Shown: positions 7,343 through 15,670 of the stretch, one piece after another
Numbering within the stretch: position 1 is the stretch's first letter
How the letters are laid out: the number at the start of each line of letters is the position of its first letter
Source of the DNA: Streptomyces roseolus
Lineage (GTDB): Bacteria > Actinomycetota > Actinomycetes > Streptomycetales > Streptomycetaceae
DNA length: 64,000 bases
Direction of reading: 5' to 3'
Assembly (NCBI RefSeq): GCF_014649855.1
Contig: NZ_BMTV01000019.1
Span: forward strand, 106,323-170,322
Position numbers and translations under genes: made by a program
The notes under the pieces: generated by a model
Told to the model about the DNA's origin: nothing
The model's database searches: none
What the model saw: only the letters and a program-made list of their open reading frames with translations

Positions 7343-9381
7343 TAAGCGGCCCTCCTGACAGAGCGGTTGACTTGTGCTTCCCGTACGAGCCCGGCGATCG
7401 CGTCGGCGCGCAGCTCGTCGAGGGTGACGGCGGTGCCGCCCAGATCACGGGCGAGGTTCCCGGCGAGGCCGAGCCGCACCGGGCCCGCCTCGCAGTCCAC
7501 GACCACGGCGGCGGTGCCGTCGGCGGCGTGCAGCCGCGCGGCCCGCGCGGCGAGGCCCACCGGGTCGGGCCCGCCGCCGGTCGCCCGCCCGTCGGTGACG
7601 ACGACGAGCAGCGGCCGGCGCGAGGGGTCCCGCAGCCGCTCGACCCGCAGCACGTCATGGGCCCTCAGCAGCCCGGCGGAGAGCGGCGTACGGCCTCCGG
7701 TCGGCAGCTCCTCCAGGCGGGCGGCGGCCGCGTCCACGGAGGACGTCGGGGGCAGCGCGAGCTCGGCGCCGCGCCCCCGGAAGGTCACCAGGCCCACCTT
7801 GTCGCGCCGCTGGTACGCGTCGAGCAGCAGCGACAGCACGGCGCCCTTGACGGCGCCCATGCGCGTGCGCGCCGCCATCGACCCGGAGGCGTCCACGACG
7901 AACAGCACGAGGTTCCCCTCGCGCCCCTCCCGCACCGCCTGCCGCAGGTCGTCCCGGCGCAGCACGAGCCCCGCGCCGGACCGCCCGCGCGCCCGCTGGT
8001 GCGGGGCGGCGGCCCGGACGGTCGCGGCCAGGTGCAGCTTGGTCAGCGCGCCCCGGGGCCGGGTGGCGCCTGTGGTCCGCCCGTGCTCGGTCCGCGCCCG
8101 GGACCGCCGGCCGGCGGCCCCGTCGCCGACGCCGGGCACGGAGAGCATCCGCGTGCGGAACGGCTCGGCGGCCTTCACGGCGGCCCGCTCGCCGCCGCTC
8201 CCCTGTGGAGCGGGCGCCCGCGAGGGGGAGGGGGCCTCCTCCGGGACGTCGCCGGCCTCGGGCGCGCCCCCGTCACCGGCCTGGGGCGGCACCCCGCCGC
8301 CTCCGTCGGGCCCGCCGTCCCCCGGCCCGTCCGGGCCCGGGTCCGGGTCGGGCTCGTCGTCGTTCTCGTCCCCCTTGAACTGCTCCAGGGTCTCGTCGAG
8401 CCGGTCCTCGTCGAGCCCGGGCGCGTCGAAGGGGTTGCGCCGCCGCCGGTGGGGCAGGGCGAGCAGCGCGGCCTGCCGCACGTCCTCGCTCGTCACCTCG
8501 TCCCGTCCCGCCCACGCGGCGAGCGCGGTCGCGGTCCGGGCCATCACGATGTCGGCGCGCATGCCGTCGACCTCGAACGCGGCGCAGGTGGCGGCGATCT
8601 GGAGCAGCGCGGCGTCCCCGAGCACGACCTTCGGCAGCAGCTCGCGCGCGGCGACGATCCGCTCCCGCAGCGCGGCCTCCTCGCCGGCCCACCGGGCGGC
8701 GAACCCCACGGGGTCGTCCTCGAACGCGAGCCGTCGCCGCACCACCTCGACCCGCTCCTGCGGATCGCGCGAGGCGGCCACCTCCACGGTCAGCCCGAAC
8801 CGGTCGAGCAGCTGCGGCCGCAGCTCGCCCTCCTCGGGGTTCATGGTCCCGACGAGCAGGAACCGCGCGGCGTGCCGCACGGAGACGCCCTCCCGCTCGA
8901 CGTGCGAGGCGCCCATGGCGGCGGCGTCGAGGAGATGGTCGATCAGGTGGTCGGACAGGAGGTTGACCTCGTCGACGTAGAGGATGCCCCGGTGCGCGGC
9001 GGCGAGCAGCCCCGGCTCGAACGCCTTCACGCCCTCGGCGAGCGCCTTCTCGATGTCGAGCGCCCCGACGAGCCGGTCCTCGGACGCCCCGACGGGCAGC
9101 TCCACCATCCGCGCGGGACGCGCGTCCGAGCCCCCGTCCGGGTGCGGCCCGTCCGGGCACCCCGGATCGGGCGAGCCGGGGTCGCAGCTGAACCGGCACC
9201 CGGCGACGACGGCCACCTCGGGCAGCAGCGTGGCGAGCGCCCGCACGGCGGTCGACTTGGCGGTCCCCTTCTCCCCCCGCACGAGCACACCGCCCACCGC
9301 CGGCGACACGGCGTTGAGCAGCAGCGCGAGCCGCAGGTCGTCCATGCCGACGACGGCGGTGAAAGGAAAGCGGGTGCTCAT
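7342..9381 (-). CDS. Fused BchI/BchD-type chelatase AAA-VWA subunit (putative cobaltochelatase)
   Basis: Magnesium-chelatase-like ATPase subunit combining an N-terminal AAA+ module (Walker A GEKGTAKST near residue 38, Walker B ILYVDEVNLL near 135) with an acidic, Pro/Gly-rich linker (about 345-400) and a C-terminal VWA domain with MIDAS motif DASGSMA. In actinobacteria this ~680-residue form is thought to power cobalt insertion together with the large CobN subunit. CobN is not in this window. The ATG at 9381 has GAGGAG about 10 bases upstream; a 9-codon open frame (MSFRGVIAR) ends across it by ATGA and could be a coupled leader or chance. Confidence 0.85.
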   Translation of the reverse strand: MSTRFPFTAVVGMDDLRLALLLNAVSPAVGGVLVRGEKGTAKSTAVRALATLLPEVAVVAGCRFSCDPGSPDPGCPDGPHPDGGSDARPARMVELPVGASEDRLVGALDIEKALAEGVKAFEPGLLAAAHRGILYVDEVNLLSDHLIDHLLDAAAMGASHVEREGVSVRHAARFLLVGTMNPEEGELRPQLLDRFGLTVEVAASRDPQERVEVVRRRLAFEDDPVGFAARWAGEEAALRERIVAARELLPKVVLGDAALLQIAATCAAFEVDGMRADIVMARTATALAAWAGRDEVTSEDVRQAALLALPHRRRRNPFDAPGLDEDRLDETLEQFKGDENDDEPDPDPGPDGPGDGGPDGGGGVPPQAGDGGAPEAGDVPEEAPSPSRAPAPQGSGGERAAVKAAEPFRTRMLSVPGVGDGAAGRRSRARTEHGRTTGATRPRGALTKLHLAATVRAAAPHQRARGRSGAGLVLRRDDLRQAVREGREGNLVLFVVDASGSMAARTRMGAVKGAVLSLLLDAYQRRDKVGLVTFRGRGAELALPPTSSVDAAAARLEELPTGGRTPLSAGLLRAHDVLRVERLRDPSRRPLLVVVTDGRATGGGPDPVGLAARAARLHAADGTAAVVVDCEAGPVRLGLAGNLARDLGGTAVTLDELRADAIAGLVREAQVNRSVRRAA

Positions 9382-9793
9382 CGAGCGATCACTCCTCGGA
9401 AAGACATGGATGCGACTTCGTCGTGCTCAACCCCCGCGCCGAGGCACGCCGGCCCTGGTGCCCCGGGCACCCGGGCCGGCCCCACCGAACGCCGCCCGGA
9501 GGCCCGGTGCGGCCGAGCCGGAGGCCGCCCGGTGGCGCGGCGCGCCGGGGCGGCCACCCGTGCGGCGCCCGCGGCGCGCGGCCCGGTCGCCGTGCACCCG
9601 GCAGCCGCCGACGGCGGGCGGCCGCCCACCAGGGCCACCCGGGGCCGACCGTCCCGGCCGCACGGGCGAGCGGAGCGAGGCGGGGGTCCCCCCGGGCGAA
9701 GCTCCGGGGGAGGGTGGGAGCCCCAGCCCGGCCGGAGACCGGGCACGGTCCCCGCGCGGCGAGCCCGCGCGGCAGCTCCGGCCCCCGCCCCCC
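9382..9793. other. 412-bp non-coding stretch between chelatase gene and cobQ
   Basis: Very GC-rich sequence. No reading frame here has a recognisable protein or the strong third-position GC rhythm of its neighbours. A hairpin CCCCCGG/CCGGGGG (9689-9695, 9704-9710) beside a GCGAGCGGAGCGAGG tract resembles common streptomycete intergenic repeats. No cobalamin riboswitch core is visible. In S. coelicolor cobN, as I recall, lies near this point of the cluster. Confidence 0.7.
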
Positions 9794-11302
9794 TCACGGC
9801 GCGCCCGGCGGCACGAACGGCAGGTCCTTCGGAGCGCCCTCCTCGATGAGCCGCAGCAGCGCGTCCGTGTCGGCGTGCTCCTCGATCAGGTCGCCGAGCC
9901 GGTCGAGCTGCTCCTCCCGCAGCGCGCCGAACGACGTGTCGGGCGCGGGCACGAAGGCCCGGCCGGCCGCCGCCGCGACCTCGCGGAGGAACGCCCGGCG
10001 GAAGCCGTCGCTCTCCAGGGAGCCGTGCCAGTGGGTGCCCCAGACGGCGCCGACCCGGCAGCCGTCGAGGAACGGTTCGCCGCCGAGCACCTCCGCGACG
10101 CCGTGGTGGATCTCGTACCCCTCGACCCGCTCGCCGAGCGCCTCGCCGACCGGCCGCGCGAGGGTCTTCTCGCGCGCGAACCGGACGCGCACGGGCAGCA
10201 GCCCCAGGCCCTCGACGGCGCCCGCCCGCGACTCGACCTCGTCCTCGATGTGCTCGCCGAGCGCCTGGAAGCCGCCGCAGACGCCGAGCACCGGCCGGCC
10301 CTCGGCGGCCCGCCGGGCGAGCGCGTCGGCGAGGCCCCGCTCGCGCAGCCACGCCAGCGCCTTGACCGTCCCCCGGGTGCCCGGCACGACCACGAGGTCC
10401 GCGTCGGCCAGCTCCTCCGGCCGGTCCACGAACCGCACGATCACGCCCGGCTCGGCGGCGAGCGCGTCCACGTCGGTGAAGTTCGACATCAGCGGGACGG
10501 CGCAGACCGCGACCCGCAGCACGTCGGCGCCGACCGGCGGCGCGACCACGGACTCGCGGACGGTGCCGCGCAGCGAGACCCGGAGCCCGTCCTCCTCGTC
10601 GATCCCGAGGCCGTGCGCGTACGGCAGCACGCCGAAGGTCCGGCGCCCGGTGAGCCCGTGCAGCATGTCCAGGCCCGGCTCCAGGAGCGTCACGTCGCCG
10701 CGGAACTTGTTCACCAGGTATCCGGCGATCAGCTCCTGGTCCTCGGGCGCGAGCAGCGCCGTCGTGCCGAAGAACTGGGCGAAGACCCCGCCCCGGTCGA
10801 TGTCGCCGACGACGACGACGGGCAACCGCGCGGCCCGTGCGATGCCCATGTTGACGATGTCGGTCCGCCGCAGGTTGATCTCGGCCGGACTGCCGGCCCC
10901 CTCGCAGATCACCGCGTCGTGCGTGGCCCGCAGCTCCTCCAGGCAGGCGAGGACCGGCTCGAAGAGGGTCCGCTGCCGTCCGCCGTGGTAGCCGCGGGCG
11001 CTCATCTCGCCGACCGGCTTGCCCATGAGCACGACCTGGCTGGACCGGTCGCCGCCCGGCTTGAGCAGCACCGGGTTCATCAGCGCGGTCGGCTCGACGC
11101 GGGCGGCCTGCGCCTGCATGGCCTGCGCGCGGCCGATCTCGGCGCCCTCCCGGGTCACGAAGGAGTTGAGGGACATGTTCTGCCCCTTGAACGGCGCGAC
11201 CTTGACGCCCTGCCGGACCAGCCACCGGCAGATGCCGGCCGTGACGACGCTCTTGCCCGCGTCGGAGGTCGTCCCGGCGACGAGCAGCCCCCCACCCCTC
11301 AC
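9794..11302 (-). CDS. cobQ: Cobyric acid synthase
   Basis: Catalyses four glutamine-dependent amidations (b, d, e, g side chains) of adenosylcobyrinic acid a,c-diamide. The N-terminal ATPase domain has P-loop AGTTSDAGKS followed by PFKGQNMSLNS. The C-terminal GATase domain shows the Cys nucleophile in GVCGGFQALG and His in GTHWHGSLES. It is 502 residues, full length. GTG 11302 is chosen because GGAGG stands 5 bases upstream and it overlaps the cobD stop by 4 bp (GTGA). It is the second gene behind the riboswitch. Confidence 0.95.
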   Translation of the reverse strand: MRGGGLLVAGTTSDAGKSVVTAGICRWLVRQGVKVAPFKGQNMSLNSFVTREGAEIGRAQAMQAQAARVEPTALMNPVLLKPGGDRSSQVVLMGKPVGEMSARGYHGGRQRTLFEPVLACLEELRATHDAVICEGAGSPAEINLRRTDIVNMGIARAARLPVVVVGDIDRGGVFAQFFGTTALLAPEDQELIAGYLVNKFRGDVTLLEPGLDMLHGLTGRRTFGVLPYAHGLGIDEEDGLRVSLRGTVRESVVAPPVGADVLRVAVCAVPLMSNFTDVDALAAEPGVIVRFVDRPEELADADLVVVPGTRGTVKALAWLRERGLADALARRAAEGRPVLGVCGGFQALGEHIEDEVESRAGAVEGLGLLPVRVRFAREKTLARPVGEALGERVEGYEIHHGVAEVLGGEPFLDGCRVGAVWGTHWHGSLESDGFRRAFLREVAAAAGRAFVPAPDTSFGALREEQLDRLGDLIEEHADTDALLRLIEEGAPKDLPFVPPGAP

Positions 11303-12273
11303 TTCGTCCTCCGCTTCACCGTGTCGGTCAGGATCCGGCCGCCCACGCAGGCGGCCAGGGTCAGCCAGGTCACCCGGCGGGAGAGCCGGACGGCCCGGTC
11401 GACGTCGGCGACCTCCACGGGCCGCCCCTCCCCGTTGAGCACGGGCCGGTGCTCGACCCGCCCGCCGTACGAGAGCGTCCCCCCGAGCCGTACCCCGAGG
11501 GCGCCCGCGAACGCCGCCTCGACGGGTCCGGCGTTGGGGCTCGGGTGCTTTCCGGCGTCCGCCCGCCAGGCCCGTACGGCTCCGTGCCGGTCGCCGCCCG
11601 CGAGGACCGCGAGCGCGGCGGTGAGCCGGGCGCCGGGCCAGCCGGCCAGGTCGTCGAGGCGGGCGGAGGCCCAGCCGTAGCGGCGGTACCGGGGCGACCG
11701 GTGGCCGACCATGGCGTCCAGCGTGTTCACGGCCCGGAAGCCGAGCAGCCCGGGCACGCCCGCGACCGCGCCCCAGACGAGGGCGCCGACGACGGCGTCG
11801 GAGGTGTTCTCGGCGACGGACTCGACGACCGCGCGGGCCATCGCCGGCCCGTCCAGGGCCTGCGGGTCGCGTCCGACGAGGTGCGGCATCCGCTCCCGGG
11901 CGACCTCCAGGTCGCCGGCGGCGAGCGCGCCGCCGATGGCCCGGGCCTCCCGGCCGAGGGTCGTGCCGCCGACGACGGCCCACACGGCGGCGGCGGTCAG
12001 CGCGGCGGAGCCGGTCCGGCTGCCCCGGACCGCCCGGGCGGCCAGCGCCCCGGCGGCGACGGCACCGCCCGCGCAGACGGCGGTGTGCAGGGCGCCCCGG
12101 CCCCGGTGGTCGCGCCAGAGGCGCTTCTCGACGGCGGCGGCGGCCCGCCCGAAGGCGGCCACGGGGTGGCCGCGGCGGGGATCGCCGAGGACCAGGTCGA
12201 CGGCGAGGCCGGCGGCCGCTCCGTACGCGAAGACTGCGGTGGTCCGGGAGACCACGGGGGTGCGGCCGGGCAT
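11299..12273 (-). CDS. cobD: Adenosylcobinamide-phosphate synthase (CbiB/CobD)
   Basis: Integral membrane protein of 324 residues that attaches the aminopropanol arm to adenosylcobyric acid. Typical features are LVLGDPRRGHPVAAFGR near the N-terminus, EARAIGGALAAGD, RDPQALDGPAMARAVVESVAENTSDAVV and the SPNAGPVEAAFAGALGVRLGG block near residues 220-245. It is the first gene of the leftward cob operon; the 5' leader contains a cobalamin riboswitch. A GTGA overlap couples it to cobQ. Confidence 0.95.
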   Translation of the reverse strand: MPGRTPVVSRTTAVFAYGAAAGLAVDLVLGDPRRGHPVAAFGRAAAAVEKRLWRDHRGRGALHTAVCAGGAVAAGALAARAVRGSRTGSAALTAAAVWAVVGGTTLGREARAIGGALAAGDLEVARERMPHLVGRDPQALDGPAMARAVVESVAENTSDAVVGALVWGAVAGVPGLLGFRAVNTLDAMVGHRSPRYRRYGWASARLDDLAGWPGARLTAALAVLAGGDRHGAVRAWRADAGKHPSPNAGPVEAAFAGALGVRLGGTLSYGGRVEHRPVLNGEGRPVEVADVDRAVRLSRRVTWLTLAACVGGRILTDTVKRRTK

Positions 12274-12309
12274 GGCGGCGTGTCCTCACTCAGGGTCCGC
12301 GCCCTGGGT

Positions 12310-12429
12310 CGACGTGACGGGCGGCGAGAGTTCCTGACTCCCGGCCCGGGCTGTTCACCGGGGCCGGTCACAGTGGCGGGACCGCGCCGGAATCGCACCG
12401 GGCTTCCTCTCCATTGCCGCCGTACTGGC
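12310..12429 (-). promoter_or_regulatory. Cobalamin riboswitch
   Basis: Read on the minus strand, the leader before cobD holds the conserved core GGAAGCCCGGTGCGA followed by TCCGGC, GCGGTCCCGCCACTGTGACC (B12-box region, about 12364-12408), and then the 3' element GAGTCAGGAACTCTC (12326-12340). This is the class I cobalamin riboswitch pattern. Binding of adenosylcobalamin is expected to shut off cobD and downstream cob genes. Confidence 0.93.
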
Positions 12430-12435
12430 CCCGGC

Positions 12436-12465
12436 AGTCCACCACGCCCCGCGAACGGCCGTCAA
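12436..12465 (-). promoter_or_regulatory. Probable promoter of the riboswitch-cobD transcript
   Basis: On the minus strand TTGACG (12460-12465) and TGGACT (12436-12441) are separated by 18 bases. Transcription would begin near 12429, just before the riboswitch core. Confidence 0.5.
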
Positions 12466-12513
12466 CTCACCCTTGACCTGCGACGGGTCACTGTGCGGAG
12501 CGCCACAGACACG

Positions 12514-12554
12514 AGGGCCGGGCCCGCCCCCGTGAGAGGTGCGGGCCCGGCCCT
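12514..12554 (-). terminator. Hairpin terminator after the phosphate-transport pair
   Basis: Perfect 14-bp arms (12514-12527, 12541-12554) with a 13-base loop start 15 bp beyond the stop of the small membrane protein gene, separating it from the riboswitch transcript. Confidence 0.75.
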
Positions 12555-12568
12555 CCGGGTGCCGTGGG

Positions 12569-12790
12569 TCAGACGACGATCAGGTAGATGCCGTACGCGA
12601 CGGCGGCCGCGCAGAGCGCGAAGCAGGCGTAGGCGCCGGTGCGGGCGAGGGTCGCGGACCCTCCCCGGGCCGCGGCCTCCTCCTGCTTGGTGAGGCCGAC
12701 GATGCCGAGGGTGAAGAGGCCCACGAGGGCGACGGTCGCCACGAGGCTGACTCCGAAGACGGAGCCGAGAGCTGCCCAGTCGATCTTCAT
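12569..12790 (-). CDS. Small two-helix membrane protein next to pit
   Basis: A 73-residue protein with two transmembrane segments (about residues 8-33 and 50-71) separated by a short charged loop containing KQEEAAARGG. It lies 28 bp downstream of the phosphate transporter gene in the same direction, so it is probably cotranscribed with it and under PhoP control. I do not recognise a named family. A role as accessory to the transporter is an inference from linkage. Confidence 0.75.
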   Translation of the reverse strand: MKIDWAALGSVFGVSLVATVALVGLFTLGIVGLTKQEEAAARGGSATLARTGAYACFALCAAAVAYGIYLIVV

Positions 12791-12818
12791 GGCTTGGTTT
12801 CCCGTTTCCTTGGAGGTC

Positions 12819-14099
12819 TCAGACCGCGGCGGCGGGGGCCGGGGGAGCGGCGGGGTCGTTCGGACCCGGCGCGTGGATGGTGGTCTTCAGGCCGTCGTCC
12901 GCGACGGCGGCGACGGTGCCGGCCGGCGGCGGGGTGACGGCGGCGATGGCCGTGGTCACGACGCCGGGGGTGCCGGAGTCGGAGTCGTTCCCGTCCAGGT
13001 CGTCGGCGGTGACGTTGGTGTGGTCGACCGGCTGGCGGCGGGAGAGCGTCCAGATCACGGCCGAGCCGCCGACCAGGACGACCGCCGTGGCGGCGATGCC
13101 CCAGGGGCCCTGCTTGGTGAGGAACTCGGCGGCGGCGCCCACGAGGCCGGCGGCCGGGAGGGTCAGGCCCCAGGCGACGAACATCCGGGTGGCGGTCGAC
13201 CAGCGGACGACGCCGCCCTTGCGGCCGAGGCCGGCGCCCATCACGGCACCCGAGCAGGACTGGGTGGTGGAGAGGGAGAAGCCGAGGTGCGAGGAGGCCA
13301 GGATGACCGTGGCGGCGCTGGTCTGGGCGGCGAAGCCCTGCTGCGGCTGGAGGTCGGTGAGGCCCTTGCCCATGGTGCGGATGATGCGCCAGCCGCCGAG
13401 GTAGGTGCCGAGCGCGATGGCGACGCCGGCGGAGACGATGACCCACAGGGGCGGGTTCGAGCCGGGGGCGACGACACCCTGGGTGACCAGGGCGAGGGTG
13501 ATGATGCCCATCGTCTTCTGGGCGTCGTTGGTGCCGTGGGCGAGCGAGACGAGACCGGCGGAGGCGATCTGGCCGGCGCGGTAGCCCTTGGCGGTCGCCT
13601 TGGCCTCCGGGTTCGCCTTGATCTTGTACGTCAGCCTGGTCGCGGCCATCGCGGCGAGACCGGCGACGAGCGGGGCCGCCACGGCCGGGATGAGGACCTT
13701 GGTGACGATGGTGGAGCCGTTCACGGCCGACCAGCCGGCCGACATGACCGCGGCGCCGATGAGGCCGCCGAAGAGCGCGTGGGAGGAGCTGGACGGCAGG
13801 CCCAGGAGCCAGGTCAGCAGATTCCACAGGATGGCGCCGACGAGGGCCGCGAAGATCACTTCTGTGCGGATGCCCTCCTCGTTGATGATCCCGCCGGAGA
13901 TCGTCTTGGCGACCTCCACGGACAGGAACGCGCCGACCAGGTTCAGCACGGCGGACATGGCCACCGCCGTCTTGGGCTTGAGGGCACCGGTCGAGATGGT
14001 CGTGGCCATCGCGTTGGCGGTGTCGTGGAAACCGTTCGTGAAATCGAACACGAGAGCTGTCACGACCACAATGGCGAGCAGCAGCGTGATGTGTTCCAT
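12819..14099 (-). CDS. pit: PiT family low-affinity inorganic phosphate transporter
   Basis: Integral membrane metal-phosphate:H+ symporter of 426 residues. Both PiT duplicated signatures are present: GFHDTANAMATTI near residue 24 and HGTNDAQKTMGII in the second half. About ten helices are predicted, with a cytoplasmic insertion before the C-terminal helices and a poorly conserved Pro/Ala/Thr-rich tail of about 75 residues. It corresponds in context to S. coelicolor SCO1845. A PHO box lies about 50-70 bp upstream of the ATG, consistent with control by PhoR-PhoP. Confidence 0.95.
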   Translation of the reverse strand: MEHITLLLAIVVVTALVFDFTNGFHDTANAMATTISTGALKPKTAVAMSAVLNLVGAFLSVEVAKTISGGIINEEGIRTEVIFAALVGAILWNLLTWLLGLPSSSSHALFGGLIGAAVMSAGWSAVNGSTIVTKVLIPAVAAPLVAGLAAMAATRLTYKIKANPEAKATAKGYRAGQIASAGLVSLAHGTNDAQKTMGIITLALVTQGVVAPGSNPPLWVIVSAGVAIALGTYLGGWRIIRTMGKGLTDLQPQQGFAAQTSAATVILASSHLGFSLSTTQSCSGAVMGAGLGRKGGVVRWSTATRMFVAWGLTLPAAGLVGAAAEFLTKQGPWGIAATAVVLVGGSAVIWTLSRRQPVDHTNVTADDLDGNDSDSGTPGVVTTAIAAVTPPPAGTVAAVADDGLKTTIHAPGPNDPAAPPAPAAAV

Positions 14100-14463
14100 T
14101 TACCCAGGCAATCGTTTGACGTCAGTGGCTCGTCGAACGTAGGCAACCTGAGTGAACGGAAGGTGAACTGGACGGGGCATCGCAGTGTCTCGATCCGGCT
14201 CCGTGAGATTCCGCTTCCGCTCCGGGACGCCCCTCTGTCCACCATCCGGTCACCCCGGAACCACGGGTGATCCCGCCCTTCCCGGCCCCCGTCGGCCCCG
14301 CCCTCCTCCCCGCGCCCGTCCGCCCGTCCCACCCCCTGGACATCTTCACCCCCACGGACGACCCCCCGAGGAGACCCTCGTCACCCTCGGGAGCGAAGGA
14401 AGCGCGACACCCGCCCGGCCCCGCCCGGTGGCAGCCTCCCCGCTTCCTCCCGAGACTGGGAAG
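14100..14463. other. Divergent intergenic region pit / hydrolase
   Basis: This 364-bp stretch holds the PHO box near its left end. The rest is C-rich, and the hydrolase frame stays open through much of it, but with no credible start before 14464. No RNA gene or repeat is visible. Confidence 0.6.
14147..14168 (-). promoter_or_regulatory. PHO box (PhoP binding site) of pit
   Basis: On the minus strand two 11-base direct repeat units, GTTCACCTTCC and GTTCACTCAGG, are adjacent. This is the defining Streptomyces PHO-box form (GTTCACC-like units every 11 bases). Its position about 50 bp upstream of pit suggests direct PhoP regulation. Confidence 0.85.
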
Positions 14464-15573
14464 GTGCGCCCGGCTACAGCGACGGCAGCGGCCGTCACCA
14501 CCCTGATCGGTCTCGGTGCGGCCGCCGTGGCGGCCGGCCGACACGCCAGCGACGTCGTCCTCGGGGCGGCCTCGGGCCGAGCCCTCCCCGGAGACCCCAA
14601 GCTCACCGTGCACGCCACGGGTCCCGAGCGGGTCACCCTCACCCGCAGCCTCGCCTCGCTGCGCCCCGGTACGTACGGGATGACGGCGCCCGGCCTGCAC
14701 GCGGTCACCGGACCGGTCCTCGACCGCGTCCCGCACACCGCCGACACGGTCGTCCGCCGGCTCGAACGCGTCGAGCGCGGCGCACTCGGCCCCGGCAGCC
14801 GGGTCCGCCTCACCCCCCAGCTGCACACCGGCACCCCGGAGACCGCCCTCGGCCTGCCGCACGAGGACGTCGAGATCCCCGGCGAGCTCGGCCCGCTCCC
14901 CGCCTGGCTGGTCACGGGTCCGCGCGCCACCTGGGTCGTGGCCCTGCACGGCATCGGCGCGGGCCGCGAGCACACGCTGAACCTCGTCCCCTTCTACGCC
15001 CGCCGCCGGGTCCCCGTCCTCGTCCCCGCCTACCGCGGCGACCGGGGCGCCCCCGCCCCGGCGGACGGCCTCGCCCGGCTCGGCGACACCGAGTGGCGCG
15101 ACGTCGACGCGGTCCTGCGGTACGCGGTCCGCCGCGGCGCCTCCAAGATCGTCCTGCACGGCTGGGGCACCGGCGCCACGATGGCGCTGCGGGCCGCCGC
15201 CGAGTCGGGCGTGCGCGACCGCATCGCCGGCCTGGTCCTGGACTCCCCGGTCCTCGACTGGGAGGCCACCGTCCGCAACCTCGCCACCGCCCGGGGCGTC
15301 CCGGGCCCGCTGGTGCCGCTCGCCGTCCGCGCCGCCCTCGGCCGCACCGGCCCGCACCCCGACCACACGGTGGGCCTCGGCGTCCCCGTCCTCCTGGCGC
15401 ACGGTCCCGACGACACCATCTCCCCCTGGGAGCGGTCCGTCGAACTCGCCGCGAGCCGCCCCGACCTGGTGACCCTGCTGACCGTCCGCCACGCCCCCCA
15501 CGCCGCTATGTGGAACGCGAACCCCCTCCGCTACGAAGAGGCCCTGCGCCGCTATCTGACCCCCCTCGTGTAG
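14464..15573 (+). CDS. Membrane-anchored alpha/beta hydrolase
   Basis: A 369-residue alpha/beta-hydrolase-fold protein. The N-terminus has one hydrophobic segment (TLIGLGAAAVAAG, residues 12-25) that may anchor it in the membrane. The hydrolase part includes VVALHGIGAGREH (oxyanion region), YRGDRGAP, and HGWGTGATMAL in the nucleophile-elbow position. The elbow Ser is replaced: the motif reads G-W-G-T-G, so a Thr would have to act or the enzyme may be inactive. Later elements LLAHGPDDTISPW (acid) and HAPHAAMWN (His) are intact. The GTG start at 14464 fits the typical RPATATAAAV N-terminus; no strong ribosome site is seen. Substrate unknown. Confidence 0.8.
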   Translation: MRPATATAAAVTTLIGLGAAAVAAGRHASDVVLGAASGRALPGDPKLTVHATGPERVTLTRSLASLRPGTYGMTAPGLHAVTGPVLDRVPHTADTVVRRLERVERGALGPGSRVRLTPQLHTGTPETALGLPHEDVEIPGELGPLPAWLVTGPRATWVVALHGIGAGREHTLNLVPFYARRRVPVLVPAYRGDRGAPAPADGLARLGDTEWRDVDAVLRYAVRRGASKIVLHGWGTGATMALRAAAESGVRDRIAGLVLDSPVLDWEATVRNLATARGVPGPLVPLAVRAALGRTGPHPDHTVGLGVPVLLAHGPDDTISPWERSVELAASRPDLVTLLTVRHAPHAAMWNANPLRYEEALRRYLTPLV

Positions 15574-15670
15574 CGCCCCCACCGCCCGCCGCGCGCGGGC
15601 GGAGGCCCGTTCGTGACGGCGTGGCGGATTCCGATTGGGCTTTCGGGCCGTCAGCGGGAAGACTGCCCCC

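Noticed and set aside
9378..9410. 9-codon frame MSFRGVIAR overlapping the chelatase start
   Set aside because: Listed only as a note in the chelatase entry. The ATGA overlap is suggestive, but the frame is too short and has no ribosome site of its own.
9382..9793. A second cobalamin riboswitch or remnant of cobN
   Set aside because: No GCCACTG B12-box core is present on either strand, and no frame shows CobN-like sequence.
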